In this document: positions 14,001-26,800 of the stretch, piece by piece
Position numbering within the stretch: the first letter of the stretch is position 1
Layout: each line of letters starts with the position of its first letter
Origin: Cercophora sp. LCS_1
Lineage: Eukaryota; Ascomycota; Sordariomycetes; Sordariales; Lasiosphaeriaceae
Length of the DNA: 64,000 nt
Assembly (NCBI GenBank): GCA_036250225.1
Contig: JAPZLL010000038.1
Coordinates: forward strand, 186,001-250,000
Direction of reading: 5' to 3'
Made by a program: the position numbers and the translations under genes
Notes under the pieces: generated by a model
Database searches by the model: none
The model's input: only the letters and a program-made list of their open reading frames with translations
Told to the model about the DNA's origin: nothing

Positions 14001-14314
14001 TGTCGCCATCAACGGCTGATCTGGAGCTGCGATCGCTGTCAATGGGTGAGGGGGATGACGAGGAGTCCAATGAGTTGTTGCATTTCATCCGGGCTCTGAC
14101 AAGTCGGTTGGTGGCGAGGAGAGACTACGAATTAACACAGGCGTGGATGACTGTGTTTTTGAGGTTACACTTTGACCTGATTATGGAGAACGAGGTCCTG
14201 CTGAAAGAGCTCGCAAGCTGGAAGGAGCAACAGCAAAGGGAAAAGGACAGGTTAGATAGGCTGGTTGGATATTGTGGTGGTGTTGTCGGGTTCTTGAGGA
14301 GTCCTAGAACGTAG
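11047..14314 (+). CDS. utp21: U3 snoRNP / SSU processome WD40 protein Utp21 (WDR36 homologue)
   Basis: The protein has about 1046 residues from exons 11047-11157, 11228-13913 and 13971-14314. Exon 1 ends ...IFAPFR and joins TIGLVSPTGVPFTSLPLGK, the usual Utp21 opening. The body is a tandem array of WD40 repeats forming two beta-propellers (examples: DGWVEIWNVSTGK, LDGRIKFWDFVAG, DSTIRVWDLPTS). The C-terminal Utp21 domain includes SRWQTLLHIDLIKQRNKPKE and, after intron 2, a helical tail with LSPSTADLELRSLS. In yeast, Utp21 belongs to the UTP-B subcomplex, which binds the 5' ETS of pre-rRNA in the nucleolus and is needed for 18S rRNA processing. A second in-frame coding block between the introns is uninterrupted. 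It runs convergent with the permease gene, 156 bp away. Confidence 0.96.
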
Positions 14315-14470
14315 GAGCCATACATGGCCCCGAAATTCCGACTGCACAATACCCTCATCGTTCCTGACGATTCTTTCCATTGCTATTCCATCTCCCCAGG
14401 TGTATCTCTAGGCGTGTGGTGGTATCATGAGGGGAACACTCTTTATCCTATGCTCCTATATTCTCAAGCT

Positions 14471-16414
14471 TTACCCGAAGAACCAATCCAGCGCCCTCTG
14501 AAATGCATTTCTATCGCAACCGTGTGAGGTTCGATCCCAGACGGATGAAAATTGGGCCTCAACTTACTTTGGGGGAGTCGGCACATAAGTTCGCTGATAT
14601 TCTTCGATTTCGTCCACGTCCTTAAACAAGTCGATTTCGTCTGCCTGATGGAACCGAGTGCGTTTTGCAATCTTGTAGCCAACGAAGAGAATCGGACAAA
14701 CGCCAATCATGGTGTATCTGCTCTTGCGTCAGGACCATGGCCCGGCACTGGGGGTATGGCGATACTCACGAAAACAGAAAGGTGGGTACTTTCCACTGTC
14801 CAGGCAAAAAGACATTATAGCCTCCAACAAAAGTCATGATAAAACATCCAGCAAGCCCGTACCAGGCTGCGTAGGGTTGTCCAATCGCACGGTACGGTAA
14901 TTCACTCCGAAGGATGCCCTGAGTGCGTAGCGCGGCATACCAGCGAAGGTATGTCACGCACATGACACTAAAGTTGATGAGCTGTGATGCAGTGACGAGG
15001 TTAACGAACCACTGTAAAACCACAGCTGCGTTGTTGGACACCTGGAGGAAAGCAAGCAAAGATGTAGCTAAGACGAGGAGAACGCAGGCATATGGGATAC
15101 CTTGCCGGTTGCACCGAGCAAAAATGCGAGGCGCTTTTCCGTCGAGGGCGAGACCATACAGTGACCTTGAAGCACAGTAGACGTAGCTATTTCCGGCGCT
15201 GAAGGCAGCCGTCAAGACCATAGCGTTGACGATGTGCGGAAGGATACTGATCCCCAGGCGGTTCATGGCGACGACGTATGGGCTGGCGGCGGCTCCAGGA
15301 GCTTCGTTGTAGAACGCATCATACAACTCCTTGTCGTTGTAGGGGACCAAGATGCCGACCGCCAGGGAGCCGAGCACAAAGAAGGTCGTGAGGCGGTAGA
15401 AGACGGCGTTGAAAGCCCTTGGCATGACAACGCGAGGGTTCTCCGCCTCTCCGGCAGCCATGCTGACGTAGTCGGGACCGGCAACAGTGAACGAGGCCTG
15501 AACAAAGCACTGCAAGAAGCCGAGGAAGCGACCAAGCGAACCGTGAGTGTAGAATTCGTTGAAGGCGCCGGGATCATTCCAGTAACGGAAGCCGAAGCGG
15601 TCATGGAGCGGGTTGCCGCCGAGCATGACGACAAAGGTGAAGATGAGGAGGCCGACAATCAGCAGGACCTTGCCGAGAGCAGACCAGAACTCAGCCTCAC
15701 CATACCACTTGACGGCAAGAAGGTTGATTAACCTGGCTTCGTCAGCAAATACCATGCAGATAGAGGAACCCTGAGCTTACCCGTAAAGTACCATGACGAT
15801 GACAACGATGGCAGCAACCGGTATGCGGTCTGTCCAATAGTGAATGATGACATTGCATGCAGTGATCTCGAACGGGACCATGGCGGCCTCAAAGACAAAA
15901 AAGTTCCATCCAGCGGCAAAACCAAAGGCGTCGTCAACATATCGGCCAGCGAATCGGATAAAGGGCGATGAGATGGGGAGATATGTCACCATCTCAGCCA
16001 TGCACAAGGTGACGGCCAAGATGAAAGTGCACCAGAGAGTAAAGGCTAGGAACAGGCTTGCAGGCCCACCCTGCAGCAAACCTCGTCCAATCTGCACATA
16101 GAGGGCAGTACCAATGGTGCCTCCGATGCCTGTCAGGAGGGGGATTCTGGTAAGTACGTTGTATCTCAGGGGTCTATTCATAGAGGAGAGATCGGCATAC
16201 CGATGAGCTGAATGTGCCGCGACTTGAGATTCCGATGGGTCTGGTCGCTGGCGTCGAAAGAGCCCTGGGACTCTAGGGACAACGCGTCCCTCTCAGATGG
16301 AGACTTGGTAGGGGTTGCGTGGTCGATTCTTGTCCCTTGGTCCTTCTCGGAGCGGAGGACCGAGGCCGGAGGACACGACACTCCGAGGCGGAGGTCAATC
16401 CCGGTCGATGCCAT
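14471..16414 (-). CDS. amino-acid permease (APC superfamily, fungal YAT type)
   Basis: The protein has about 566 residues from exons 16414-16201, 16129-15781, 15732-14770, 14717-14568 and 14495-14471. A hydrophilic N-terminus of about 70 residues precedes the first membrane segment, which carries the family signature LIGIGGTIGTALYVQIGRGL split by intron 1. About 12 hydrophobic spans follow, with VAGPDYVSMAAGEAENPRVV typical of this family. The tail ends with a short cytosolic segment. It should import amino acids by proton symport across the plasma membrane; the substrate cannot be read from sequence. The longer frame reaching 16453 begins with TTG, so the first true ATG (16414) was chosen. 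The last exon is 25 nt: using the second of two adjacent AG acceptors gives KALDWFFG, the usual ending of this family, while the first gives a different tail. Confidence 0.9.
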
Positions 16415-17486
16415 AACGGCGGGTGCGGAGACCGGGCCGTTGGCGGCGAGCAAGGGGGATGAGTGGTAATGTGTGTCAAATCGTGTCCACTCTCAGTAAA
16501 TCTGTTTGAGGAGAAGCGAGAAAAATTGCACGATAAAGCGCATGTGGGATATTGCTTGATTGGGAAAGCTTGAGGAATTTCGCGTCTTCCTGGTAAGGAA
16601 GGGGCAACTCTCTCCCTGTCTTCGGCAGCGGGGTGTCTCGCCCCTACTTCCTTCGCAAGCTCTCGGTGCATACAACGATGCAAGATTATGTCGAATAAAT
16701 TCGACCAAGGCAAATGTGCATAGAAGACGCCGTGGAATTCCAAGACCAGCCAACGGTGAGGCCGGTAGGTGGTGTCACCGCAGATCACTTCCATGTCTTG
16801 AGCCGTTTCAAGCAAGCAAGATCCCACTGCGCTCGTACCTGCTATATTGAGGCAAGAAGGAAGCGAAGAAAGTAAAATACAATCTTGCAGGGATCAACCT
16901 CGAGCGAGGTAGCAAGGTTTGCCACCAGCAGTGTTTTCCCGAATACTCTCCGTCGGCCCTCGGCACCGAAATGCGGACCTCTTCGGCCCCACATACTGTA
17001 TACGCCTCCGATCCACCGGCTGACCTACATAGACGGGCCGGCGCCGGCCACCGCCGCAGCCCACTCGGTATTATCCGCATCAAACCGGACAGCGAAGTGT
17101 TATTCATCCAACGGACACTCGCGATGAATATACCATTTTAACGGGTGTTAAACATTCACCGCTTACATAGCAAGCCATGCATATGTCTTTCGACGTCTGA
17201 CAGAGGGGGGGACATGTTGCTACGTTTCTCATCTCCCTGGTCGTTAGCCACCCAACCTATTGAAGTGTTCCAAGTCGCCCCTGTATCCCTAGTCGTGGCA
17301 ATGATCAATATCGCCAATGACATCCAACCACTCTTCCCCATCATTGCCTACAATAATGTGTAGTGGCCAGAGGTTGACTGTTGTCCCCTCTGTAGCTTCA
17401 TCCATCGTCACCCGCAACCTCATGCGCGCACATACCTCAACCTTACATATCGAAATCCGAGCGCGGAACAGTCAGGCTTCCGAGGG

Positions 17487-17503
17487 AAAAAAAAAAAAAA
17501 AAA
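17487..17503. repeat. A17 homopolymer
   Basis: A pure run of 17 adenines lies in non-coding sequence. It is long for this GC-rich region. It could be a poly-A relic of a retroposed transcript, but no target-site duplication or recognisable transcript precedes it. Confidence 0.9.
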
Positions 17504-18034
17504 GCAGGAGGAGCCCGCATTTCCCAGCATGGTGCTTCCCTTCGATGATGACGACAGACGACATGCGCTTTGCTAACCGTCGTCTCATGACCTCATCCTC
17601 AGCCGCGGGAAGTGGTCAAGTCTCTTCCTGTTCGTCCCCCAACTCAACTTGCTTCATTCAGTGCAGCCCCAGCTGGAGGACGGCGCATCTCCTCTGCAGA
17701 TGTCAGCTGAGCATGCCATGTTTCCACGCATTCCGTCACCAACGCATGGTTGCCTCATATGACCCCCACACCCCCAGGCCCCCACGCGGAACCCAACTGC
17801 CGTCTGTCTGGGGGACCCCTGGGACCGTCCCATTGTTCATGCGAAACATGCAACCCTCGTTCGCTTGGGTGGGGGTCAGAACGGCAAAGCGAAGCGCAAA
17901 CTCCCACCCGGGCATGCAGAGTCCCCAGCGAACAGGCTGAGTTATCCTCAAACAGGGTAAAAGAAAAAAACGACCATACAACACGAAGGCCTTTGGTAGC
18001 TCGGCTACTCTATCCGCCCAGTTTGATAGCCAGC

Positions 18035-18048
18035 AAAAAAAAAAAAAA
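18035..18048. repeat. A14 homopolymer
   Basis: A pure run of 14 adenines in the same non-coding stretch, about 530 bp from the A17 run. No associated element is visible. Confidence 0.9.
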
Positions 18049-18716
18049 GGCGAGGGTCGACCCAATAGGTAGGTACTTTGCGATACCCATCCCTGGGGGC
18101 GTGTGTCCAGCAACGGTGGGCGAACGGATCCGTGTCATGGCCCGCCCGCACCCCTCCTGCTTCTTCCCTGCCCGGCCTGGACCCGGGCTGGGAGGGTGAG
18201 CGAGCCACGGGTTCAGCTATTTTTTTTCCATCCCTCCTGTTTGTGAATGCGCGGCCCGGCGGCTTTTCTGTGCCGCAACCGCAGCACCCGCTACCGCGAA
18301 CCTAACCCTAGCTATCGGATCGCTGCCCGGCTCGGATGGTGGCAAATCTACATGGGGCAGCGTAGCAAAGACGCGGGGCCGTCAAGCTTCCTTCCGCGCC
18401 CTCCAGACCGTCCGCGTGGACCTTTTGCCATGGGTGTTGGTCTGCCATATTGGGGTTTGGAGGCGACCTTGGGCTCTGTCTCCTAGCACCGTGCTGTCAA
18501 TGGGAAATGCGCTCCAACCTAGAAAGGAAGGTAGGGTTCTTCTCAAAGGGAAAGTGGGTCGGTGCGGCGAAACGACGGAGGCTGTTGAGCCAAACACCCA
18601 TCCCGTGTGATTGCGGCGAGATATATGTACAGACGATTGATGATACATGGTGCGGCCCTATACCAGGGCTGCTAGCAATTGGCCACACAATAAGGCCGTG
18701 ACAAGACTACGTCCCG

Positions 18717-21350
18717 TCACAGGCCGGCATCGAGAGCCTTTTCCCTTGGCCCGGTGACCAGCTCAAACGGCCCTGGGCCGAGCTGGAGAGAGTGACGACC
18801 GCCCGTCATGCTCCGCAGTTGGTTGTCGTATTTCATCATCTCCTTGAGCGGCGCTTTCCCGATAATTTGGAGCATCCTGACCGTCTTCTTCTTGGAACCA
18901 CGCAGGGACTGAACCGAGTCGTAAGGATCCGGCGGGACATACACCTTGGAGAGATCGATGCCGCCATCCACCATCTCGTCTTCCTCTGGTTTGCGGACCT
19001 CTGTCACCTGACCGCCGCGCGCCGAAACCAGATCGTGCTGGATCGTGTTGCTGGCCTCCTCTGGACAGTGAATTTGAACTCTAGAGAAAGGCTCAAGAAC
19101 GCCGATGTTGCCCTTCTCGTGCGCTTCCTTGAGCGCACCTCTCACAGCGTGGAGAGCAGCGTTAGTTATATGCCCGCCAGTCGTTGCCGTGCCGAAGAAG
19201 TCGGTTTCTAGGTCGAACGTGATGTCGACGTGGCATCTCCGTACCGGAGCGTTTCGCCGAGGCCCTCTAGCTAGACCGGCAATGGCGCCGTTGAGAAGCT
19301 GCTGGCGGACCATTTCGGGATCAAAAGGCAGCCGGGATGTCTCGGTGCCCGCCGGAAGCGGGATTGCGATGTGTATGACGTTACCGTCCCGCTCAACGCT
19401 CGACTCCAGAATCGTATCGTGATGGTGTGCCTCTAGAGGATCTAGAGAAACCGTGCAAGCGGCCTTCCCGTTCTTGTCTCGAAGGGAACGATCGTACACG
19501 TTACGGTGAGGTGCCGTTGACGCAAGCAGGCATTCAGAATACTCTACTTCGATATCGCCCCACAAGACCGAGTCTTTGTCGATCTTGTAGTGGGTCAAAA
19601 GGCGGTCTTTTGCGACCTCCAGATGAAGAAGACCCATGCCGGAAACAATAAGCTGCCCAGTCTTCTCATCTTTGCTCCACCGAATACTTGGGTCTTCACG
19701 CGTCAACCGAATTAGAGCATCTTCCAGCTTGTCTTCCGCAGTCTTCGTATATGGTTCAATGGCAATGAACGCTACGGCGGGTGGTGTTTTAAGGGCCTTG
19801 ATGCGGACACTTCGGAAGGCCTCGGGGGCTGTCTGCCCCGGGTGGCCTGGAAACGTGAGCAAAGTGTCCCCCGTGCGGGCAGATTTAAGCCCAGTCATAG
19901 CACCAATCTGGCCGGTAGATAGATGCTGAATCTCCTGGTAATCGTTTGCCGACACGTGTATAATGCTCTGTGTTTTCTCGTAGCTGTGGATGTTGCTGTT
20001 CCACATATGGCTGTGACGGCCCAAGGCGCCATGATACACCCGAGCGAAACTCATCATGCCTCGGCGAGGATCGTCGACAACCTTAAAGACATGTGCCAGC
20101 GAAACGATCGGGGGCTGATTGTGATGATGCCCTTTCTTTTTCTGCAAGGACTGCTCGAGAAGCTGAGACAAGGTGCAAACTTTGGAGCCGGAAATAACCT
20201 CCAATTCAGGCCTGTCGGATGGGTTCGGAAGATAATCAACCACTGCATCCAGCAGGGGCTGGACCCCGATATTGCGGAGGCTGGATCCCGCAAAGACTGG
20301 CGCAAACCGGGCCTCGCCATCAAGGACCAATCGCCGAATTGCTTGCTTGATTGAAGCAGATGGAACGCCCGCTTCCAGTTCTAAAAACTCGTCCATGAGT
20401 GTATCATCATGCTCGGAGAGAGTTTCCACGAGACTGAGACGAGCGTGTTCCATCTCTTTCCGAAGGCTCGGGTTTTCTTTTGCAATGCTCTCAGCGCTAA
20501 CCTGAGATAGGGCGCCTGTGCTTGAGAACCTAAAACCCACTTGATTTATGACGTCGATGACCCCGACGAACTGGTCTTTGTTCCACCACGGAATCTGACA
20601 AACAAGCGGAAATGTTTGGAGTCGAGAGGCAGCCTCAAGGACGGATCGCCTGAATGACGCACCATCGCGATCAAGCTTGTTGATGTAAATAAGCCTGGGG
20701 ATTTTTGACAACTGTGCGGACTTCCAGACACGTTCTGTATGAGTTTCGACACCTTTTACGGAGTCAAGGATACACACAGCTCCGTCGAGAATCGGTAGGC
20801 AACGATCAACCTCATAGCGAAAGTCCTGATGGCCGGGAGTGTCGATGAGATTGACCGTTTTTGGTTCTACGCCGGGCGAGCAGGCAGTTCTTGGGGGCCA
20901 AAGAAAGGTGATTGCAGCTGACTGAATAGTGATTCCTCGTTCCCTTTCGAGCGGAAGGAAGTCTGTCGTAGTGTCCCCATGATCGACGTCTAGATAAACG
21001 TCAGTCTTGAAGCCAGCCGCTGTGCCCTTTGGACGTACTCCCGAGATGGCGAATTAGACCACTATGATACAACATGCGCTCTGTGGTGGTTGTTTTACCC
21101 TGAAGTGCGTAAGTCTTGAATCAACAAAGGAACATTGTGAACTTACTGCATCCACGTGAGCGATGATGCCGATATTGCGGATGCCCCCGGTTTTGGTGTC
21201 GTGGGGGAATTGCGTGTTGTGAGCACATCTAATGGCTCCGACTTGAAGCCTGGCGCGGCTTGAAAGGTGAGATGGGGGCGTCAGGGGGCGCAGCTGAAGG
21301 ATGGGAAGTTGCCCATGGCGGCACCAGCGAGACGTTACCGTCACTAGCAT
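18717..21350 (-). CDS. mef2: mitochondrial elongation factor G2 / ribosome-releasing factor 2
   Basis: The protein has about 845 residues from exons 21350-21147, 21099-21039 and 20989-18717. The N-terminus is basic and Ser/Arg-rich, as expected of a mitochondrial presequence. The translational GTPase motifs are intact: AHVDA/GKTTTTE (P-loop, split by intron 1), RERGITIQSAAI (switch I side), DTPGHQDF (G3) and NKLDRDGA (G4). Elongation-factor domains II-V follow. Intron 2 joins HLG to DVDHGDTTTDFLP, which matches the EF-G2 family rather than EF-G1. The mitochondrial EF-G2 paralogue works with ribosome-recycling factor to split mitoribosomes after termination and has little translocase activity. 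The frame reaching 21356 starts with TTG, so ATG 21350 was taken. It is divergent from VPS17. Confidence 0.94.
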
Positions 21351-21930
21351 TGCCAATGGAGTATGAGCCTACTCGAGAATTGAGAACAACCGAGGTTGAG
21401 AGAAAACAACATAAACATCAGTCTACTTCTCCATTAACTGGGACCTGGTGCTAGTGATTTTATCAATGAGGCCGAGGACGAAGCGTGGGCATGTTCACTC
21501 CAGCAGGACTGGCTGATGGGTCCCCTGAGAGCATGGAACTGAAAAACACACCGTTGTTGACTTGCAACTGACGAAACAAAAACCAAAGCGCCAGCAGCTC
21601 ACGCCACATGCCAAGCTTCGCGGCACGTGCGCTTGTCGATCTGGTGGGACAAGAGGTGGGGTTCGGTTGTGGCGTCAGCTCCTCCTTCGGCGCCAGGCAA
21701 CACCGCCGCAGCGACTTGTCACAGCAGGTGACGGCGATGCGGAGCAGAGGAGTCGGGTTAGCGAACACCAGCATCCACCGCCGCTGTAGCTCGCGCCATT
21801 GACCACAAATTGCGTTGCCGTCAACCTTCCCATTCATTCTCTTACTGATCAATCCGTCCACTGAGCGAATCGAATCTATAGACGCCTTGAACCCTGCGAT
21901 AGCGATCCCGTCTACCAATCAGCCGCCGCC
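21351..21930. promoter_or_regulatory. divergent promoter region, MEF2 / VPS17
   Basis: These 580 bp separate two genes that start outward. They must contain both core promoters and 5' UTRs. No single motif stands out, and no coding exon is seen. Confidence 0.6.
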
Positions 21931-23890
21931 ATGGACTACAGCGCATCAATACACGACGCTGACCATCCAGCCGAGGCATCGCCCTGGGGAAATTCACCTG
22001 GCTCGTCCCCTCAGCACAATCGAACGAGCTTTGGCGCTCTTGCTGAGCCGCCCGCGAATCCCTTCCGCTACCCATCTCAGAGCTCGGGAAACGGCCTCAA
22101 TGATGATGGTGGCTTCGGATCTGCGGAGGCCGACTACCGGCGCCCGGACACGGCGGGTTCTGTATCCGCTGCCGAATCCATCTCCGAATCGCATCCGGTT
22201 GAAGCTGCCGCAGATCAACAAGAGCAAGAGAACCAAGGGGACTCGATCGGGGGCCAGGGGTCGCCACCACCATTTCCTCAGCAGCCCAACTTCGCGCAAC
22301 ATCAAGCGCAAGAGCAGCAGCATTTGCAAGGACAGCAACGGCAGCAACAAGCCCGGAGACCACAGCCCCAGTACAAGCTGCAGGCTAAAATCACCGGACT
22401 TGAACGGACTGGGCGCAAAGATCCCATCCTGAGATTTGATGTGCATGTATGGCGCTGATGGTCATGATTCTTCAGGCTGCACAGTTGCTAATGCCATGTG
22501 ATAGACAAACCTCCCGAGGTACCGGACTACGCAATATCGCGATGTGCGTCGTCTTCATTCCGAGTTTATCAAACTCGCCGAGCACCTGATATCAGCCAAC
22601 CCCGAGGCAATCGTTCCCGCCGTGCCTCCCGCCTTGACATCCGCTGGAGCAGGAACGGAGGAAGATGAGATTCGCGTCAAGGCTTTGATGCAGCGTTGGC
22701 TTAACTATGTCTGCAGCAGCGACGTTTTGATCCGGGACGAAGAGATGCAGCTATTTGTGGAGAGCGACTTTGGCTACAGCCCAGTGGTCAAGAAGAAGCA
22801 GCCGGCAACTGGTGTCCGGCGGAAAATTCTCAAGCAGTTTGCCCCTCCTCCCGATGACACACCCGAACTGCAAGATGCTCGGCCTATTGTCAAACTCTTC
22901 TATCTGGGGGCCATGGACGCCGGACACAAAGTAGACAAGCTTGTCAAGTCACGTCGAGGTGGGTGAGCGGTGTTGCATTTGCTTTCGTCATCTCTAACTT
23001 GAACAGGGCTTGGACTGGCCGAAGCCGATTTCGGCGCCAAGCTTGGAAGCATGAATGCCCAAGAGCTACACCAGGGACTTGCCAACGCCTACCGCAAACT
23101 CGGCAAGATCATCCAGATGGTTGGCGACTGCCATGCGGCCCAGGCAACGGCCGAAGCAACTACCATCGGCGATCCGTTCCAGCACCACTCGCAGGACGCC
23201 TTTATCGTCAAAGAAACTCTCACCAACCGCCAGATTCTGATCCGCGAGTTTATTCAAGCCCAGGACCATACCCGCGGCCGTCTCACCGCTGCCGACCGCC
23301 TCAAGGCCAGCAACAACGTACGCCGCGAAAAGGTCGACGAGGCGATCGCCGCCCTTGATGAGGCACGCCACACCGAAAAGACTCTTTATGAGAAAACGAC
23401 CCGCGTCACTCACAACCTTGTCCATGAACGCCGCAAATGGTTTGCCCGGACCGCCGCGGACCTGCGTCTCAGCATCCGCGAGTATGTCCTACGCGAGATC
23501 GAAGCTGAGCGGCGAACCCTCGCACTTCTGGAGAGTGTCCGTCCCGACATTCGCTCTATCGACGCCAGTGGTGGCCTTAGTCGTCTGGGCCGAGAAAGCC
23601 ATCCCACTGTTCGCCGCGCCAGTGCTGCTACGTCTCAGGGCCCCAAGGGCGACGCCTGGAGCGGCGTGCCTCGCCGATCTGCCGACACTCTTGGTCGAAG
23701 TGTGTCTGGAAGTTTTGTCGGGGGCTTGGGTGAAGAGGGTGCCGAAGTGGAAGAGGGGGAACAGGCTGGTCGCGCAAGAGCTCTCAGCGGTGCTAGGGCC
23801 GGGGGTCTCCCGGGGCTTACCGAGGAGGATGATGAGGACCGAGTGGATGCGAGGAACGCAGCAAGCCGATTGGCTACTAGCACGTTCTAA
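21931..23890 (+). CDS. vps17: retromer sorting-nexin subunit Vps17 (PX-BAR)
   Basis: The protein has about 617 residues from exons 21931-22446, 22505-22958 and 23007-23890. The ATG sits in GCCGCCATGG, a strong start context. Residues 1 to about 145 are disordered and Gln/Pro-rich. A PX domain starts at YKLQAKITGLERTGRKDP and continues across intron 1 into TNLPRYRTTQYRDVRRLHSE. A long helical BAR-type region follows (for example LGLAEADFGAKLGSM and TAADRLKASNNVRREKVDEA), ending in a disordered acidic tail. Vps17 dimerises with Vps5 to form the membrane-bending sorting-nexin part of retromer, which recycles receptors from endosomes to the Golgi. The PX core lacks an obvious canonical basic PI3P-binding set, as is usual for Vps17. 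It is not Vps5, because the PX sequence and the Gln-rich N-terminus fit Vps17. Confidence 0.9.
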
Positions 23891-26800
23891 ACATGACGGG
23901 TTGTTGGTTGTACGAGTGTCTCTCTCAAGTTCGTTCAAGTTGCCTTATGTTTATGTTACTTACCAGTGTTGGACTCGGACAAGTCTTGCGGGCAACAGCA
24001 GCAGAAGCATCAGAGCGCGGGATTACGGAATCAAGAATTGCAGTTATGTTTTGCAACAACGTGCGCATCCTACAGTACCAGGAAAGTGCTTTTGACATGT
24101 ATTGGGCCAGCAACAGTCACCGCAGTTCATCCGGAAGTCTTCAACCGCTCTTCGTAGCATCGTATGCTGCCATTCAGGCTTCTTGACGTGTCTCGCATTA
24201 GACACACCTCTCCTCGAACCCCCAACCACACGGCTTAAGATCTAGCGCTGCGTGGGCAAGAACGAGGGCAGATTGGAGCAAGCCGAACTCGCACCCGCCT
24301 TGCTTTCACACCCTTTCTAAGCCGAACTTCGGCTGCCCGGCGCCGGTGCCAACGACTTTTGCTGCCATGACCCCCCCCCTCATCCTGCTTCCCGTCCGCT
24401 GGCCGATGCCTCTTGCCGTGCGCATGGATCTGCCCGAGCTGCAATGCGTTATTCAAATACTTCCATCATGTACTGCTCACCGCCTAGCCCCGACGGCCGC
24501 GATCAGCCGGGACATGACTGAAATAAGGAAGCCAACCCGCCTTAACGACAGCCGACAACCGGGGGTCTGTCTGTGGCTGTGGGCCTGTTGGCCTGCGGCC
24601 TACACCAGTCACTGTCCTTGTATGCGGTGGGATGCAGCCGCTGCTGCCCTGGTGTAGCCTTACACCGGGGTTTGTATACGTACATACCTGGCCGTCTGCA
24701 TGCGCGTGTTGTGCACAGAATGTCCTGGGTTGTGGAAGTCGTGTCTCGGCCCCACATGCCGTTACCCTGAAGTACGGGTGTTTCAACCAGGGCAGTTGCT
24801 CGGATATCACACCGCAGACCGCTTCGGTTGATGGTAGCGAACAAAAGCGAACCCGAACGGCTCTGCGGTGTCGCGGTGAGCTCACCGCGGAAACCTGGAA
24901 GTCAGCAGGCCCGTAATAGGGGTTGAAAATTTAGTCGGGCGGGCGCGAAAAGGTGCCGAGATGCGATACTCGGCCGTGGAGACAGCTGCCGAGCCCCGCG
25001 GTCCAGTCTCAACGAGAAACAGACGTGGCCGGCTTAGGAAACATGCCCGAGCATCACCGGTACGACGGGACAGGGAGCCAGGCGGCAGGATTCCGGTGCC
25101 GAGGGACAGTCGACGGTCCAAGATAACCCGATGTCACCAGACTCGACAAGCACCTGTGGGAAGAATCGTAGTGTCAAAATGTCAACCAAGCGCTTTTCTT
25201 CAAACGCTCTCATTTGGCCACCGGCCGCATTGCGTCATTCGGGTAGCCCGCCTCCGTTGTTTTATGACCGAAAATACCCGCTCTGATTACATGGAAACAG
25301 GATGGACTATTTGTGTGACGAATCCTAGAATCGAGAGCAGTTGGGACAATCATGGCTTTCTTCGAGCAAGGGTGGGTTGGCGCCAGGAGTCGGGGGTTCT
25401 ATGACCAGCGTAATACGGGCCATGCAGAGAACTTCGCCAGATGCAAGCTATGTGGGAACCTTGAAGGTGGTTGGAGCATCAGACTAAATTGTGTCTGAAC
25501 GCAGTATCCGCGCATATCATAGATAACGCCCTGATCAATACAGGAACACCCGTCGGGTTTCCTCTTCGAGGTTTCAACCCCCCAAGCCAAGGGAAATCAG
25601 AAGTGGACGGCATGGAATGGTTGCTGCTGCTCGCTTGAGCGAGTTTTTTGATGGACCGTCTGTAACCCTGGCTGTGTCCCGAGGGCCCGTGTCGTACAAG
25701 TTGTGAGAAGCTTTTTGGGCATTGGTGTCGCTCCGGGCGCTGGCCGCAAACCCTAGTGGTTCCACCTCATTCGCCTCTGGCCGTTTGTGGGATGATGAAA
25801 TCGCGGGGCCGGGAACCCAGAGCGGTTTCCATAAAACGACCCGCTATCCGAGAATGGTTCCCCAACTCCAATTTCTCCAACCACGTACCAACATCCTTGA
25901 TGGTGAAAGTGATTGGCCACAACGTGCCCCATCGTTCGCTGAATCGTGGCCGGGGACAGGGAGAAGGCGGAGGAACATCCGATGAGTCGTGACCTGTCCC
26001 GGACCGCAACTGATAAGGGACAAACGCTTTATCACGCTTCGGCGTAGGGAATCGGCGTCTAAGGGCGTCATTCACTCTCCGGCAGGAGCTGTATCACCAC
26101 CACCTTGTGTCGGCATCATGTTGATAAGAGCTATGGGCTGGCAGCTTGCGAGGCATAGGCTGTCCCAGAACAGGTTCGGCCGCTGCCTTGGCCGCAGAAA
26201 GGGTCCTGTTCTTGTTCACCGCGATCCCCACCAACTGACATCCCGCGCGGCGTGCTTCCAAACGTTCCGGAACATTCTTAGAAGCTTCCTAGCGTAGGCG
26301 AGAACAATATCACCCGTCCATTCTAGTTTTTTGCGCAATATCCAGTCTTGCTCGTCTAGCAGGAAGGCTGGTCGGGGTGGCACTGAAGACAGGACCTAGT
26401 GCTGGGTTGCACGTCCGTTGGCAGATGGGGTGGATGAGCCGTCCGAAGACCCCTGTCATGCCATGTGCACAGGTTTCGCCATAGGGCGGGTAAAATGGAG
26501 GCGCATGTCGAACGGATTGACCCCCCAGGTTCGGTCGGGCTGGTTCCTGAGAGACAAGATTGGTTGCTGCAGCTCGGGTCTGTGCTTGCAGCATTCGTCA
26601 TTCTTGGTTTTGTTGAGAGCTGTCCTAATTCTGGGCGTCTGCTCAGTTTCTGAGGGCGCCCGAGAGGAACCGCGAGAGGAGCCGCGAGAGAAAAATCAGC
26701 TCTGCACGCCAATCGATGTTGGGGATGTTTCGGCCTCTCCACTGCCGGGCCGCGTGCCCAAGCTCAACGGGCCTTTTCCAAAGACTGGGGTCGACAACAT

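Larger units (their letters stand above)
16415..18716. other. gene-free stretch upstream of the permease, downstream of MEF2
   Basis: This 2.3 kb contains no recognisable coding exon. It includes the permease promoter, two A-homopolymers (17487-17503 and 18035-18048) and a lone telomere-like CTAACCCTA at 18302-18310. Open frames here are short and unlike any family I know. A non-coding RNA cannot be excluded by eye. Confidence 0.55.

Noticed and set aside
14524..14540. GGTTCGATCCC, resembling a tRNA B box
   Set aside because: The flanking bases do not form a T-stem or acceptor stem, and the site lies in the last intron of the permease gene.
16415..16453. N-terminal extension of the permease to 16453
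   Set aside because: The first codon there is TTG, and upstream in-frame codons reach a stop without an ATG. The first ATG is at 16414.
21351..21356. MEF2 start at 21356
   Set aside because: That codon is TTG. The next codons give ATG at 21350, and a stop precedes it upstream.
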